Positions 53,801 to 64,000 of a DNA stretch of 64,000 bases are shown here, one piece after another. Source of the DNA: Galbula dea (Eukaryota; Chordata; Aves; Piciformes; Galbulidae). Both the position numbers and the translations under genes were made by a program. The notes beneath the pieces are model-generated. The model worked only from the letters and a program-made list of their open reading frames with translations. It had not been told where the DNA came from and made no database searches. The stretch is from assembly GCA_013399015.1 (NCBI GenBank), contig VWZX01000877.1:445797-509796 (forward strand). The letters are read 5' to 3'. Within the stretch, counting starts at the first letter, position 1, and each line of letters begins with the position of its first letter.

Positions 53801-56800
53801 TCAGCAGAGCTGCTTTCTAGCAAGCCACCCTCTCTTTGAGTCTGCTTCTAACAGACCAATGTACCTGAGGTTCTTCTGTGGTTCTCAGTGTTTGAAACTC
53901 TGCAGGACACAAATAATGATTGGGGGGGTTTGTGTTCTTTTAAATCCTAGCTTCTTCTGATGGAAAGGAAGCTGCAGGAGGTGCACCCCCTCCTGACTCT
54001 CTGTGGGCAGATAGTTGAGAACTGGCAAGGAAACCCCATCCAGAAAGAGTCCCTACGTGTCTTCTTCCTGGTCCTGCAGGTCACACACTACCTGGATGCT
54101 GGACAGGTACCTGTTAGCTGTGCTGCTGACAGCCCCTGGGTGAGAGACAGCTTGGGGGGGAGAGAGCAGCTGCTGGAAAAGTGGCTGATGATTCCACTGA
54201 GGTGATTTGGGAGGAGGGTTTTTGCTGTTCCTTTGCTTAGTTTCTCTAGATTTTAATCCCATTCATTTCTTCTTCCCTGAGGAAAGGTTTTCTGGGATCC
54301 ACTGATCACCATGGTGGCCACTCTGGCTTCTCTGGAGTCTTGGTGGAGCCAACAGGCTTTGTGGGGATAGTTTGGAAGAAGATTTGGAGATGTTTTGGGG
54401 GGCTGTGAGCAGCCTGCTGGGGTTACAGATGTCCCTGCTGACTGCAGGGGGGTTGGACTAGGTGATCTTGAAAGGTCCCTTCCCACCTAAACCAGTCTGT
54501 GTCTGTTGGGCTATGCAGATCTGAAGAGTGAATGCTGATCCTGGCACAGGCCTAAAGCAGTCCCTCTTCTGTCATGCTAGTGTGGTGATTTATCCATCAA
54601 ATCATGGCCCAAATGTGGGGACCCCTCACTGCCTCACCCATTTGCCCAGCTCAGTGTTGGAGCCTGTGGGCTGCAGCAGCTCTGTGTGATGGGAGTCATC
54701 TTCTGCAGGTGAAGAGTGTGAAGCCATGCCTGAAGCAGCTGCAGCAGTGCATCCAGACCATATCCACCCTCCATGATGATGAGATTCTGCCCAGCAACCC
54801 TGCAGATCTCTTTCACTGGCTGCCCAAGGAGCACATGTGTGTTCTGGTCTACTTGGTGAGCAGCTCTTCTTTTTATTTACTTGGTGATTAAAAAGGAACT
54901 GGTTGAGCTGCTTGGAGCCAGCACTGCTGCATCCTGCAGACCATGTGCTGCTTTATGTTCCACTGACAGTGGAATTCTGCCACAGCAACTGGGAGACTGT
55001 TGCTTTCAGTGATGGCAGCATCTGAAGAGTGTGCAAGGAGGCTGGAAGCTAACTTTATTAATATCCTAGTCAGATAGAATCAAGTTAACTGGTGCAAAGT
55101 GGAGCTTTGGTGGCTTAGTTTTAACCAGCAGTGTGCCAAGCTTGATGGCAAAGCCCTGAAAACAGTTGCTCTGCTTCCTGACTGGGATGATACTCCTGGA
55201 TGAAATGCCAGGAGCTGTTTGACCTCCCAGCCCTTTGCTGATCTCTCCTGTGTTTTCTGGCAGGTGACAGTGATGCATTCCATGCAAGCAGGATACCTGG
55301 AGAAGGCTCAGAAGTACACAGACAAAGCACTCATGCAGCTAGAGAAGCTAAAAAGTAAGGAAGAAGTTCATGTAGCTGCTGCTGCAAGGTTCCATTGCTG
55401 CTTCTTGGTTTAAATGAAACCAAAGCAGAAGCACAGCAACCTCCCTGAGCTCCCTGAGGCAGCTGCTGTCACTCTGCTTCTGCTGCATCCAAGAACTTTG
55501 CTGCCTTCTGAAACTGGAGAGTTACTGGGAATACAGAAGTCAGGTTTTGGAGGTTTATTGGAGATGGGGCTGTAAATACATGCATTTCTCTGGGCTGCCC
55601 AGTTCCAGAGAGACAAGGAGCTACTTGAGAGAGCCCAGCAGGGGCTAGGAAGATGCTGAGGGCACTGGAGCAGCTCTGGCAGGAGGAAAGGCTGAGAGCC
55701 CTGGGGCTGCTGAGCCTGGAGAAGAGCAGCCCCAGAGGGGAGCTGCTCAGTGCTGAGCAAGAGCTGAAGGCTGGGGGCAAGAGGCTGGGGCCAGACTCTG
55801 CTGAGTGGTGGCCAGGGCCAGGCCAAGGGGCACTGGGCACCGACTGGAAGCCAGGAGGTTGCAGCTGAGCAGGAGGAGAAGCTTGTTGTGAGGGTGTTGG
55901 AGCCCTGGCCCAGGCTTTGCAGAGAGGCTGTGGAGTCTCCTTGTGTGGAGAGATTGCCAAGGCAGCTGGAGGTGACCCTGGGCAAGCTGCTGTGGGTGCC
56001 CCTGCTGGAGCAGGGGGTTGGGCTGGCTGATCCCCAGAGCTCCCTTCCATGCTCCAACCCCCTGCTGGGATTTGGGGGCTCTGTGAAGGAGATCTGACTG
56101 TGGATTTGTTTAGTCGTTTTTGTTTCCCTAAACCACACAGGTGTCCCACAGGAGTCTTTCCTTACCTGCAGCTCAGGCTCCCACTCTGACAGCTGAGGCA
56201 TTATGGGGTTGATAGATATTTTGTCTGTGGGATTGTTTTCTTGGTTTCACATGGAGGAGGAGCTGGGCAGCAGCATCCTGACTCTGACAGCAGTGTGCCA
56301 CCCAAAGGCATCACTCCCTGGACTTCCACAAAGGAATCTTTGCCTTGTAGCCTTGCTGACCTCCCTGCAGTGGAGGGCACTGGTTAGGAGCAAGGAAGGA
56401 TGCCTGCCTAGGCTGTTCATCCTGTCTGAACTTCAGTCCCTCAGTGACTTTCTTCCCTTTCCAGTGCTGGACTGCAGCCCTATCCTGTCCTCCTTCCAAG
56501 TCATTCTGCTGGAGCACATCATCATGTGTCGGCTGGTGACAGGGCACAAAGCCACAGCCCTGCAGGAGGTAACAGTGCCCTTTCCTCTCTTGCCTGGGTG
56601 AGGGTGTGGGCAGGGGCAGCCTTTCACACGTGGCAGGTTTAGTTTTGAGGAAGATACTTGGCCTCAGGTGGGGATTCCAGCAGTGCTAAACTGCTCACAG
56701 CTCCAGTCAGGCTTAGCAGGGCTCAGGATACCCCAAGTCTGAAGCTGTGGAATTAGCCTGCTCTTGGATAATGTTAGTTAAAAGCCCTTGGGAGTTGCTC

Positions 56801-59800
56801 CTGGAGTCAACAGGAATTGGTTGGTGGCTACAGCTGACATTGCAGTCTGATTTGGGTGACCTTTCCCTCTCCCTCAGATCCATCTCCAAGTGGCTCTTCA
56901 CTCTTCCTCATAGCATTCCTGTCTTGGTCAAATATTGCTCCATTTTTAAGGTTCCTGACCTTGTCTCCTTCTCCCTTACATAGTCTGGGAGGAGGAAGAG
57001 TGAGGCATTCTTGAAGGCAAGAGCTGTGCTTTTCAGTTTTCCATGCTCACAGTCATTTCAAGCCCCTTTTCACCCAGCCCTGCTGTAAAGGCTGTACTGT
57101 TGGATCATCTCAGCTTCTGCCTTCAAAACCCTTGGTGGGTGGGGAGAAAGGAAGCTCTGGCTCAGAAGACTCATCACAAACACATAGCCCATGGCAGGTT
57201 TGGATTCCAGGGTTTCTGTTGGGTGCCAAGCTCGGGTTCTGAGCGTGTCAGGAAGAGATCTGGGACATGCTTTGCAGGTGGTGCCACCGTATGGGGGAGC
57301 TGCTGCACGGCAAATCGCCCAGAGCCGGTTTGGAGCGTGTGGCTGTGTGGGAGGAGTGTGTGTGGAGCAGGGAGTGTGTGTATGTGGAGCAGGGAACGTG
57401 TCCCTGGCCTTGAGGCAAGTCCAGCCTCCACATTTACCTCAGGGTGTGACTTAGGCTTCTGGAGCCAGGCACTGAAATGCACTGAATGCTGTGGCTGATG
57501 GATTTAGAGCACAGAATGAAATGGAGAACAGGGATCTCACAAGACTATCTTTTTTCTTCTCCCAGATTTCCCAGGTCTGTCAGCTCTGCCAGCAGTCTCC
57601 CAGGCTCTTCTCCAACCATGCTGCCCAGCTGCACACATTGTTAGTAAGTGTCTCAGACTTCTCACTCTGTGGAAGATCCTGCCCAGGACTCCTGCTCATG
57701 GACAGGAGCTGCTGAGGAGGCAGTGAGGCCAAGAGGAAGGTTTCCTGCTGGGTGGTGGGGGCTGTGCTGCTGATCACAGATCCTGCTGGGGGAGCTCACA
57801 CCCAGAGTTACTTAAACCTAGCAAAGGCTTAAAACTCTCTTAGGGTGAGTGATGTGTGCTATGACAGAGTGCAAGATGAAAGCACCAGATTTATACTGTG
57901 CACCTTTGAGACTGTCTTGTGGGAACTGTGGAGGGGGAAGAATTTATGCAGCGTTGCTCTTTGAGTAGTGGAGGAAATGAGAAGAGTTTTCTTGGGAACA
58001 TGGGGCAGTTTTTACAGGACCTTAGCTCTCCACAACTCCCTGGAAGGAGGTTGGAGCCAGGTGAGGGTTGGGCTCTTCTCCAAAGGAATAAGGACAGGTC
58101 AAGAGGAAACAGCCCCAAGTTGTGCCAGGGGAGCTTTAGGTTGGACTTTAGGAACAGTTTCTTCCCTGCAAGGGTGGTTCAGCATTGGCCCAGGCTGCCC
58201 AGGGCAGGGCTGGAGTCATCATCCCTGGAGGGGTTCAAAGCCCTGGAGATGTGGTGCTGAGGGCCATGGATTAGAGGTGACCTGGCAGTGTTAGCTGACA
58301 GTTGGGCTCAGTGATCTTGGAGACTTTGTCCAACTTTAGTGATTCTGTGATTCTAGTTGGAAGGGTTTTGAGCAGGAATTGCTTCCTTTTCCTAGCCTTT
58401 TTCCCTGCTCATATCCTGAGATCTCTGTGGGTTTGTGCTTGCCTTTCCTGGCATCCTGAGCTTGCTAGAACTCTGTCTGACCTTGGGATCTCATTCTCCT
58501 CCAGGGGCTCTACTGCATCTCTGTGAACTGCATGGACAATGCAGAAGCACAATTTACTACAGCACTGAGGGTAAGATTCTCTTCCCAAACACTTTCCTGT
58601 GGATGTTGAGGGTGGAAATGGGCTTGTTGGGAGCTGTTGTGTTGGCTCACTGACTAGCTGAGGCTGGAGGGGCAATCTGGAGGTGATCTGTATTAGTGGC
58701 ACTAGTTCATTTGGTTTTCTGTGCTGATCTCACAGCTCCAGGTCAGGAGGATTTGTTATAAGAGCAAAATATCAGATGCTGAGTCTGTGATTTATATGAG
58801 GAGAGCAAGTTCTGGGTGAGATGCTGAAGTATTTGACTCTGCTGTTGGGATCTTGTTTGTTTTAGCTCACCACACATCAAGAACTGTGGGCATTTATTGT
58901 GACAAATTTAGCCAGTGTGTACATCAGGGAAGGCAACAGACACCAAGAGGTAAGAGAGCTTGGTGTAAAACTTGTTTCCATGCCCATTTTGATCCTAAAG
59001 TCTCCTCATGTTGGGATGTTTCTGCTATGAGCTAATCAATACAAGTAAACTGGAGTTTGATTTGATGTGTTCCCCCTTACAGACATCCTTGCTGTCAGTC
59101 CTGTGAGCCTGGATTTGTGAGAAATGTTAATTGCTTTCCTTTCCCCTCCCCCTTTGCAGCTCTACAGCTTATTGGAAAGGATAAATCCAGACCATAATTT
59201 CCCTGTGAGGTGAGAACTCCAGAAACTGTGTACATGCTGATGTTGCATTGGTGATCAGAGAACCCCAGCATGGGGAGGGCTGGAAGGGAGCTCTGGGGAT
59301 CAGCCAGCCCAAACCCCCCTGCTCCAGCAGGGCACCCACAGCAGCTTGCCCAGGGTCACCTCCAGCTGCCTTGGCAATCTCTCCACACAAGGAGACTCCA
59401 CAGCCTCTCTGCAAAGCCTGGGCCAGGGCTCCAACACCCTCACACCAAACAAGCTTCTCCTCCTGCTCAGCTGGAGCCTCCTGGCTTCCAGTTTGTGCCC
59501 AGTGCCCCTTGGCCTGGCCCTGGTCACCACTAAGCAGAGTCTGGCCCCAGCCTCTTGCCCCCAGCCTTGAGCCCTTGCTCAGCCCCTCTGGGGTTCTCCA
59601 GCAGCTCAGCCTCTCATGATGGCAATGCTGGATTTGGAGGAGGCTCTTTTGAAAAGACAACAGAATAATCAACTTCCTTTCAAGGCAGAAATTCTGCCCA
59701 CACATTAAAGCTCCTTTGATCATTAGGCAGGTTCCCAGCAGTGTGTCTGTAGTGTGTGATTCCCACCCAGTGCCTGCATCTCACTGCCCTCCTCTGTCCA

Positions 59801-62800
59801 CAGCTCTCACTGTCTTCGAGCAGCAGCTTTCTACATCCGAGGTCTCTTCTCCTTCTTTCAAGGAAGATACAATGAGGCCAAGTGAGTAGAAGGAAAAGGA
59901 GAAACTAAAAGCTTTTTCAGACAAAAATGAACACCCTGAGGCCTGGCTCTCAAACCTGCTAGCTCTTCTCCCTGGGGGTTCAGTCAGCCTTCTGCTCGAC
60001 TCAGGGGAGGACAGCAGGAAGCTGTTCAGTGGGAATTAAGGGCTCTGGTTAAAGTCACCTATTTATTTCTTCTTCCTGAGTGGCTAACATTTGCCAGCTG
60101 GCTGAGCTGAGTTCTGGAGGGTGTTTCTGAGGGGCTGGAGGGGAAGGATTCCCAACCCCTGTTCATTTTGCTCTCTTGGCAGACGGTTCTTGAGGGAGAC
60201 CCTGAAGATGTCCAATGCAGAAGACTTGAATCGACTCACAGCCTGCTCTCTGGTGCTCCTGGGCCACATATTCTATGTGTTAGGGAATCACAGGGTAAGC
60301 CCTCACCAGCTCTGCTCTTACCTTGGCACTCTTCTGACTTGTCATTGGCCAGAGAAATTCAGGACATTTGGTGAAGTTTTAGCTTAAGATTTCTGGTTTA
60401 TTGGTGGCTCACTAAAGGTTGGTAGCTTCTTGACTTCCCCCATTCTGTAGCTGTAGTTTGCAGCTTTAATAACACACTTCAGCAGAGTTGTCATGTCTGA
60501 AGGCTGTCCTAGAGGTGTTTGTGTGATGCCTGAAAGCACTGGGGGAAAAGGAGCTGAAGAAAGGCCAAGTGACATCATTCAGCAGGGTTGTTCTGGGAGG
60601 AGCTGTGGCTACAGGCTCCTCAAGTCTCAATCTGTGCCAGGGTGCATGAAAGATTTCTGCTCCTTTGCTGCCATTGTGACTGCTAGGACAGAACAGAATC
60701 CCAGACAGCTGTAGATAGGATGTGTTTGGGTTACATTAAGCATTTCCCACTTGTTCCCTACAACGTGGCAGCAATTAAAGCAGGCAGATTTCCCATCACA
60801 GGTTAAAGATCTGTGTGATGTGTATGTGCAAGGGGAAAAGGAAAACATGAATTCATTTTCTTTTGATGTCTGCTCTTCACCAGGAAAGTAATAATATGGT
60901 AGTGCCAGCCATGCAGCTTGCAAGCAAGATCCCAGATATGTCTGTGCAGCTCTGGTCCTCTGCTCTGCTGAGAGGTAAGTTAGGAAAAGGTCTTGTACTG
61001 AAAAGCAGACTTGTACCTGCACAAGTGTTGTGGGGAGCAGCTGGGGGAGCTGGGCTTGCTTAGTCTGGAGAAGAGGAGGTTCAAGGGAGGCCTCACTTTC
61101 TGCAGCTCCCTGGAAGGAGGTTGGAGCCAGGTGAGGGTTAGGCTCTTCTCCAAAGGAATAAGGACAGGTCAAGAAGAAATGGCTCCAGGTTGTGCCAGGG
61201 GAGCTTTAGGTTGGATATTAGGAACAGTTTCTTCCCTGCAAGAGTGGTTCAGCATTAGCCCAGGCTGCCCAGGGCAGTGGTCGTGTGGAGTCACCATCCC
61301 TGGAGGGGTTCAAAGCTCTGGAGATGTGGTGCTGAGGGCCATGGGTTAGTGGTGACCTGGCAGTGTTAGGTTCATGGCTGGGTTTGGGTGATCATAGAGG
61401 TCTTCTCCAAGGCTAATGATCCTCTGGAAGATCTCATTGCTGCTAGCTGGGGGTTGAGTGTGAGGCTGTATGGCCACAGCAGTGCTCCCTGAGAGACTGC
61501 CTGGGTTCTATAATGCTGCTTCCAGTTGTGAAGTTCTTCCTCCTGCCTCTCCTGCCATGGCTGCACAGCACTTTGTGATGCCCAGAGCTGACCTGGTGAC
61601 CCTGTGGCAAGGGCTCCAGTTCACCCCCACGTGTGAACACCTCTTCTGCTGCTGCTCTGCTTTGCTTTGAGCACAGTTCCAACTGTAGTAAACATTTGTT
61701 TGAGTTCCACTTAGGCTTTGCTTCTGGCTCTGGGCTTTGATAAAGAAAAGAGACACTTCTCTCACCTCATACATAAATATTGGTTCATCTGACTTGCACA
61801 GCCCCAGGATGCTTTGTTCAAATATTGACTAGTTTCTTGGCAGCCCAGCAGCATTAATGCTGCAATTGATTTGCTCTCAGCAGAAACTAAAGCAGTAACT
61901 TAAGCCTTTCCCCAGAACTTACCCTGCAGCTTCAATGGAGATGGAATTGTCCTGGTCCCTCTTAAGCATGGAGCTCAGCAGGCCAGGCTGTTTTTCTGCT
62001 TTGCTGTTGCCTTTGCTACAGGACCACTGCTAGGCAATTGAAATACTTCTCTTCTTCATTTCCAAGTGGTAGTTCATGTCCAAAACATGCTGATAGCACA
62101 ATGATGGATCCATGGGAGATGGAACCAGCCTGTGCTCAGCTGCTGTTGTGCCTCTGCTTGGATCCACTAGCCTGGGAACAGCAAGAGGCAGTTTCTGTTC
62201 TGCTTTGATTCCTTTTTGCTGAGAGCCTCCTATGTAGAGCTAATGACTTCCTCAGGAGGAAAAGGTGCTTGAGGAGGAAGAACAAAACACAACCACAGGT
62301 TCATTAATAGCTGCAGAGTCTCAGCTTGTGATTTATAGCTGAAACTGTAGTAGGTTCCTAGTCTTAAATCTGATTGAGCTAGGAGTAAACCTCTCAGACA
62401 ACAAGACCTTAGGATCAGCTTTTGATGCCTGCAAAGCAGCAGGGTTCTGTAGTGCCCCCAAAAGGAAGGATTGACCCTGGAACTGTGGTGCTGGATCTTG
62501 GAGCTGCAGTGAGCAACTGGAGAGAGTCTGTGCAGCTCCCACTAGATGGTGCTGGAAAATAAAGGAGACAAAGCTCAAAGTGCTCAGGAGCTTTTCTTGG
62601 AGTCAGGAGTTTGCTTCCTCCTTTTAGAGCTCCTGCTATGTCACTGTTAATAGTTGTCAACTAAATCAGCAGCTGCTGGAGGAGGAGAGGCTTCAGGTTT
62701 CCCCTGAGCCTCTGCTTCTCATGGAGGTTTGTCTCAGCAGGGATTGAAGTTTGGTATCTTGGCTGTTTTAAATGATCCAGTCAGGCACTACAGAGAAGTC

Positions 62801-63012
62801 ATCAAATGTAGGGAAGAGAGCTGCTCAGCCAGGAAAGGTCCTGCTGGGGTTTCCTGGTGAGCACATGATGCTCTTGTCTTGCAGACCTGAACAAAGCCTG
62901 TGGAAATGCCATGGATGCACATGAGGCAGCACAGATGCATCAAAACTTCTCCCAGCAGCTCCTCCAGGACCACATTGAAGCCTGCAGTCTTCCAGAACAC
63001 AACCTGATCACG
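50351..63012 (+). CDS. MAU2: MAU2 sister chromatid cohesion factor (SCC4), last exon outside the window
   Basis: MAU2 forms the cohesin loader with NIPBL, wrapping the NIPBL N-terminus in a TPR-like helical superhelix in the nucleus. Exons: 50351-50794, 50891-50908, 51147-51212, 51872-51967, 52741-52835, 53354-53381, 53951-54106, 54709-54855, 55264-55354, 56465-56568, 57566-57643, 58505-58570, 58866-58949, 59160-59209, 59804-59881, 60183-60294, 60884-60974, 62885-63012. All phases agree, giving 644 codons; the final exon of about two dozen residues should follow beyond 64000. From SWYLALLGLAEHFRTSSPPK onward it is almost identical to human (e.g. PYWHCRLLFQLA, HLEKAWLISQQ across an 18-nt exon). 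The N-terminus is different: an Ala/Gln/Pro then long Gly-rich tract makes exon 1 much longer than in human. The start ATG has a good context (GAGATGG). Confidence 0.96.
50909..51146 (+). other. MAU2: U12-type (minor spliceosome) intron in MAU2
   Basis: The donor is GTATCCTTT, the exact U12 consensus. Upstream of the TTAG acceptor lies TTCCCTTAACTC, matching the U12 branch site (TTCCTTAAC) with about 15 bases from the branch A to the splice site. There is no polypyrimidine tract. The donor follows the 18-nt exon 50891-50908. Confidence 0.9.
52217..52608 (+). mobile_element. CR1 LINE fragment in a MAU2 intron
   Basis: Begins AATGCTCCAGGCTTGAGGC, includes GTGGCCAAGGAGGCCAAGAG, and ends CCAACCTTAATGATTCTGTG. 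A single N at 52544 marks the point where several hundred bases of the CR1 3' region are missing, by true deletion or assembly collapse. Confidence 0.9.
53499..53825 (-). mobile_element. CR1 LINE reverse transcriptase C-terminal fragment
   Basis: On the minus strand it translates to a broken CR1 RT end with AEKDLGVLLGG, VASRSREVLLPLHSALV and QRDKELLERV. The extreme 3' tail is absent. Confidence 0.9.
54384..54505 (+). mobile_element. CR1 LINE 3' end of a different subfamily
   Basis: It has GCAGGGGGGTTGGACTAGGT and CTTGAAAGGTCCCTTCCCAC, the same tail type as the 5S-fused element at 44935, unlike the other copies. Confidence 0.8.
55590..56095 (+). mobile_element. CR1 LINE 3' fragment, about 500 bp, in a MAU2 intron
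   Basis: Sense-strand copy from TGCCCAGTTCCAGAGAGACA to GATCCCCAGAGCTCCCTTCC. It is the best example of the subfamily present in inverted form at 34943, 41312 and 59262. Confidence 0.94.
56569..57565 (+). other. MAU2 intron 10, no feature noticed
   Basis: Unique sequence with a short GTGTGTGGAGCAGGG duplication near 57356-57396. No transposon or gene recognised. Confidence 0.5.
58025..58356 (+). mobile_element. CR1 LINE 3' fragment in a MAU2 intron
   Basis: Sense strand from CCACAACTCCCTGGAAGGAG through CATCCCTGGAGGGGTTCAAA to GTGATTCTGTGATTCT. Confidence 0.93.
59262..59612 (-). mobile_element. CR1 LINE 3' fragment in a MAU2 intron
   Basis: Complement of the CR1 3' region beginning CCCAGCATGGGGAGGGCTGG and including CCTTGGCAATCTCTCCACAC; close to 34943. 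Confidence 0.92.
61017..61426 (+). mobile_element. CR1 LINE 3' fragment in a MAU2 intron
   Basis: Sense strand from GCACAAGTGTTGTGGGGAGC through CATCCCTGGAGGGGTTCAAA to CAAGGCTAATGATCCTCTGG. Confidence 0.93.
61427..62884 (+). other. Remainder of MAU2 intron 17, no feature noticed
   Basis: Unique intronic sequence up to the TTGCAG acceptor at 62884. No recognisable repeat or gene. Confidence 0.5.
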
Positions 63013-64000
63013 GTAAGGGATCCTCAGCTGGCAGTGAGGAGTGCTTCTGAGGGGGAAACAGTGTGCTTGGCTTTCCCTTGCTATCCCTGCCTTCAGCTGA
63101 GCCCCCCTGGCAGTGAGGTGCCAAAATTCAGCCTACTTCCTGGTGTCTAAACTGGCCTGGTAAGAGGAAAAGGAAGTGTGACTCAGCTCCCTCTTCTGAG
63201 GGTTGCTTGCTGGGGAAGGGCTTTGTTTCTTAGAAGTGTTTTCCTGGCACTCCAGGATAGCTGCTCTCTCTAGATGGCTTTTGTAGCAGGTAGTCTCACC
63301 TCATTTTGGGGACAGCTCTTGCTTTTGAAAGACACTTGCTATGTTCTCAGGTTTAATGTTCATGTTTAGCTCATCCACTCTGCCTTGGGCTGGGAAGTGT
63401 TTGTGTTTTTGACACTGCTACAGATGCAGTTTCTGGTGCTGCTTTAACATTCCTGAGCTGGGCTTTATTTCCTACCTACCTGGGACTCAGTTTCCAGTGA
63501 CTGCATCACTGATGTCTAGGTGGCCTTAAGGTGCAGATGTCTTTGGGCTTCAAACACTGATGTCAGAAGCATTTTTAACACTGGTTTAAAACAACTGAAT
63601 GGTTTCCTAAGCTGCAGCTCAGCAAGAGAACAAGATCATAAGAGAAGAAGATTTACTGTTCTGGACTAAAATAATGTCCATGCAGGAATGGGGGATGCAG
63701 TCAACTTGATCTTTTTCCCCAGTATTCCCTTTTTTTGTGTGTGGAAAGGCCAATATGAAGATGCTGTTTGCTGGCATTACTGACAGAGGGATCCTGAGGC
63801 TTGGGAGAGTGGAAGTGTTAGTGTTGCAGCCTGGCTGAGACACCCCTAGGCAGGTGTATCCATGGGCCAGGCCTGGGGCTGGGAGCTCCTACCTCCCCCT
63901 TTCCCCTCACCCCTTTCCTTGCCATGGTTAGCTTTTGGATAATATCTGCTGGCTTAAAATCTGGATGGGAAAGAGGATTAAGAAATGGACATTAAAGCTG
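63013..64000 (+). other. Start of the last MAU2 intron
   Basis: It begins with a good GTAAGG donor after Ile-Thr. The expected final MAU2 exon was searched for by eye and not found before the window ends. Confidence 0.6.

Noticed and set aside
55410..56201. Antisense frame of 263 codons in a MAU2 intron
   Set aside because: It is the reverse complement of the CR1 copy at 55590-56095 with flanks; no protein family is recognised.
63013..64000. Final MAU2 exon
   Set aside because: No sequence encoding the expected short C-terminus after Ile-Thr was found before the window ends.

Overview
The window is from a bird nuclear genome. It holds five multi-exon vertebrate genes with spliceosomal introns, and many copies of the avian CR1 retrotransposon (about eighteen recognisable pieces). 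The gene order NCAN - HAPLN4 - TM6SF2 - SUGP1 - MAU2 matches human 19p13.11, which corresponds to chicken chromosome 28. High GC, short introns and GC-rich minisatellites in the first half fit a microchromosome. The similarity and number of the CR1 copies suggest a CR1-rich lineage such as woodpeckers and allies; that species guess is inference only.

Layout. 1-5529: GC-rich upstream or first-intron sequence of NCAN. 5530-14189 (+): complete NCAN (neurocan), 14 coding exons, every junction phase-consistent, 1333 codons before the stop (1342 with an alternative acceptor). 14190-15794: NCAN 3' UTR, its poly(A) signal, and a short gap. 15795-22345 (-): HAPLN4, four coding exons (374 aa) plus a likely 5' noncoding exon in a CpG island. 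Its first intron carries a striking 50-bp/150-bp higher-order minisatellite. 22800-26873 (-): TM6SF2, ten coding exons (376 aa). 28565-49239 (-): SUGP1, thirteen coding exons visible; the first coding exon is lost in a 958-base assembly gap (49361-50318). 50351-end (+): MAU2, eighteen coding exons; only the final short exon lies beyond the window. SUGP1 and MAU2 are head to head and share a CpG-rich, gap-containing promoter.

How the genes relate. NCAN (a hyaluronan-binding chondroitin sulfate proteoglycan) and HAPLN4 (a link protein) act together in the perineuronal matrix and lie tail to tail about 0.9 kb apart. TM6SF2 is a liver and intestine ER/Golgi membrane protein of lipoprotein lipidation. 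SUGP1 is a splicing factor and MAU2 is the cohesin-loader partner of NIPBL.

Most noteworthy: (1) a 5' truncated 5S-rRNA-derived sequence fused to a CR1 3' tail at 44935-45120, which looks like a CR1-mobilised 5S SINE; (2) two SUGP1 exons (SURP modules) of identical length and phase whose upstream intron ends are more alike than the exons, with an unusual AAAG acceptor; (3) a U12-type intron in MAU2 after an 18-nt microexon; (4) a GC-AG intron in NCAN; (5) the HAPLN4 higher-order minisatellite and an array of kappaB-like sites. All coordinates were read by eye; repeat boundaries are approximate.
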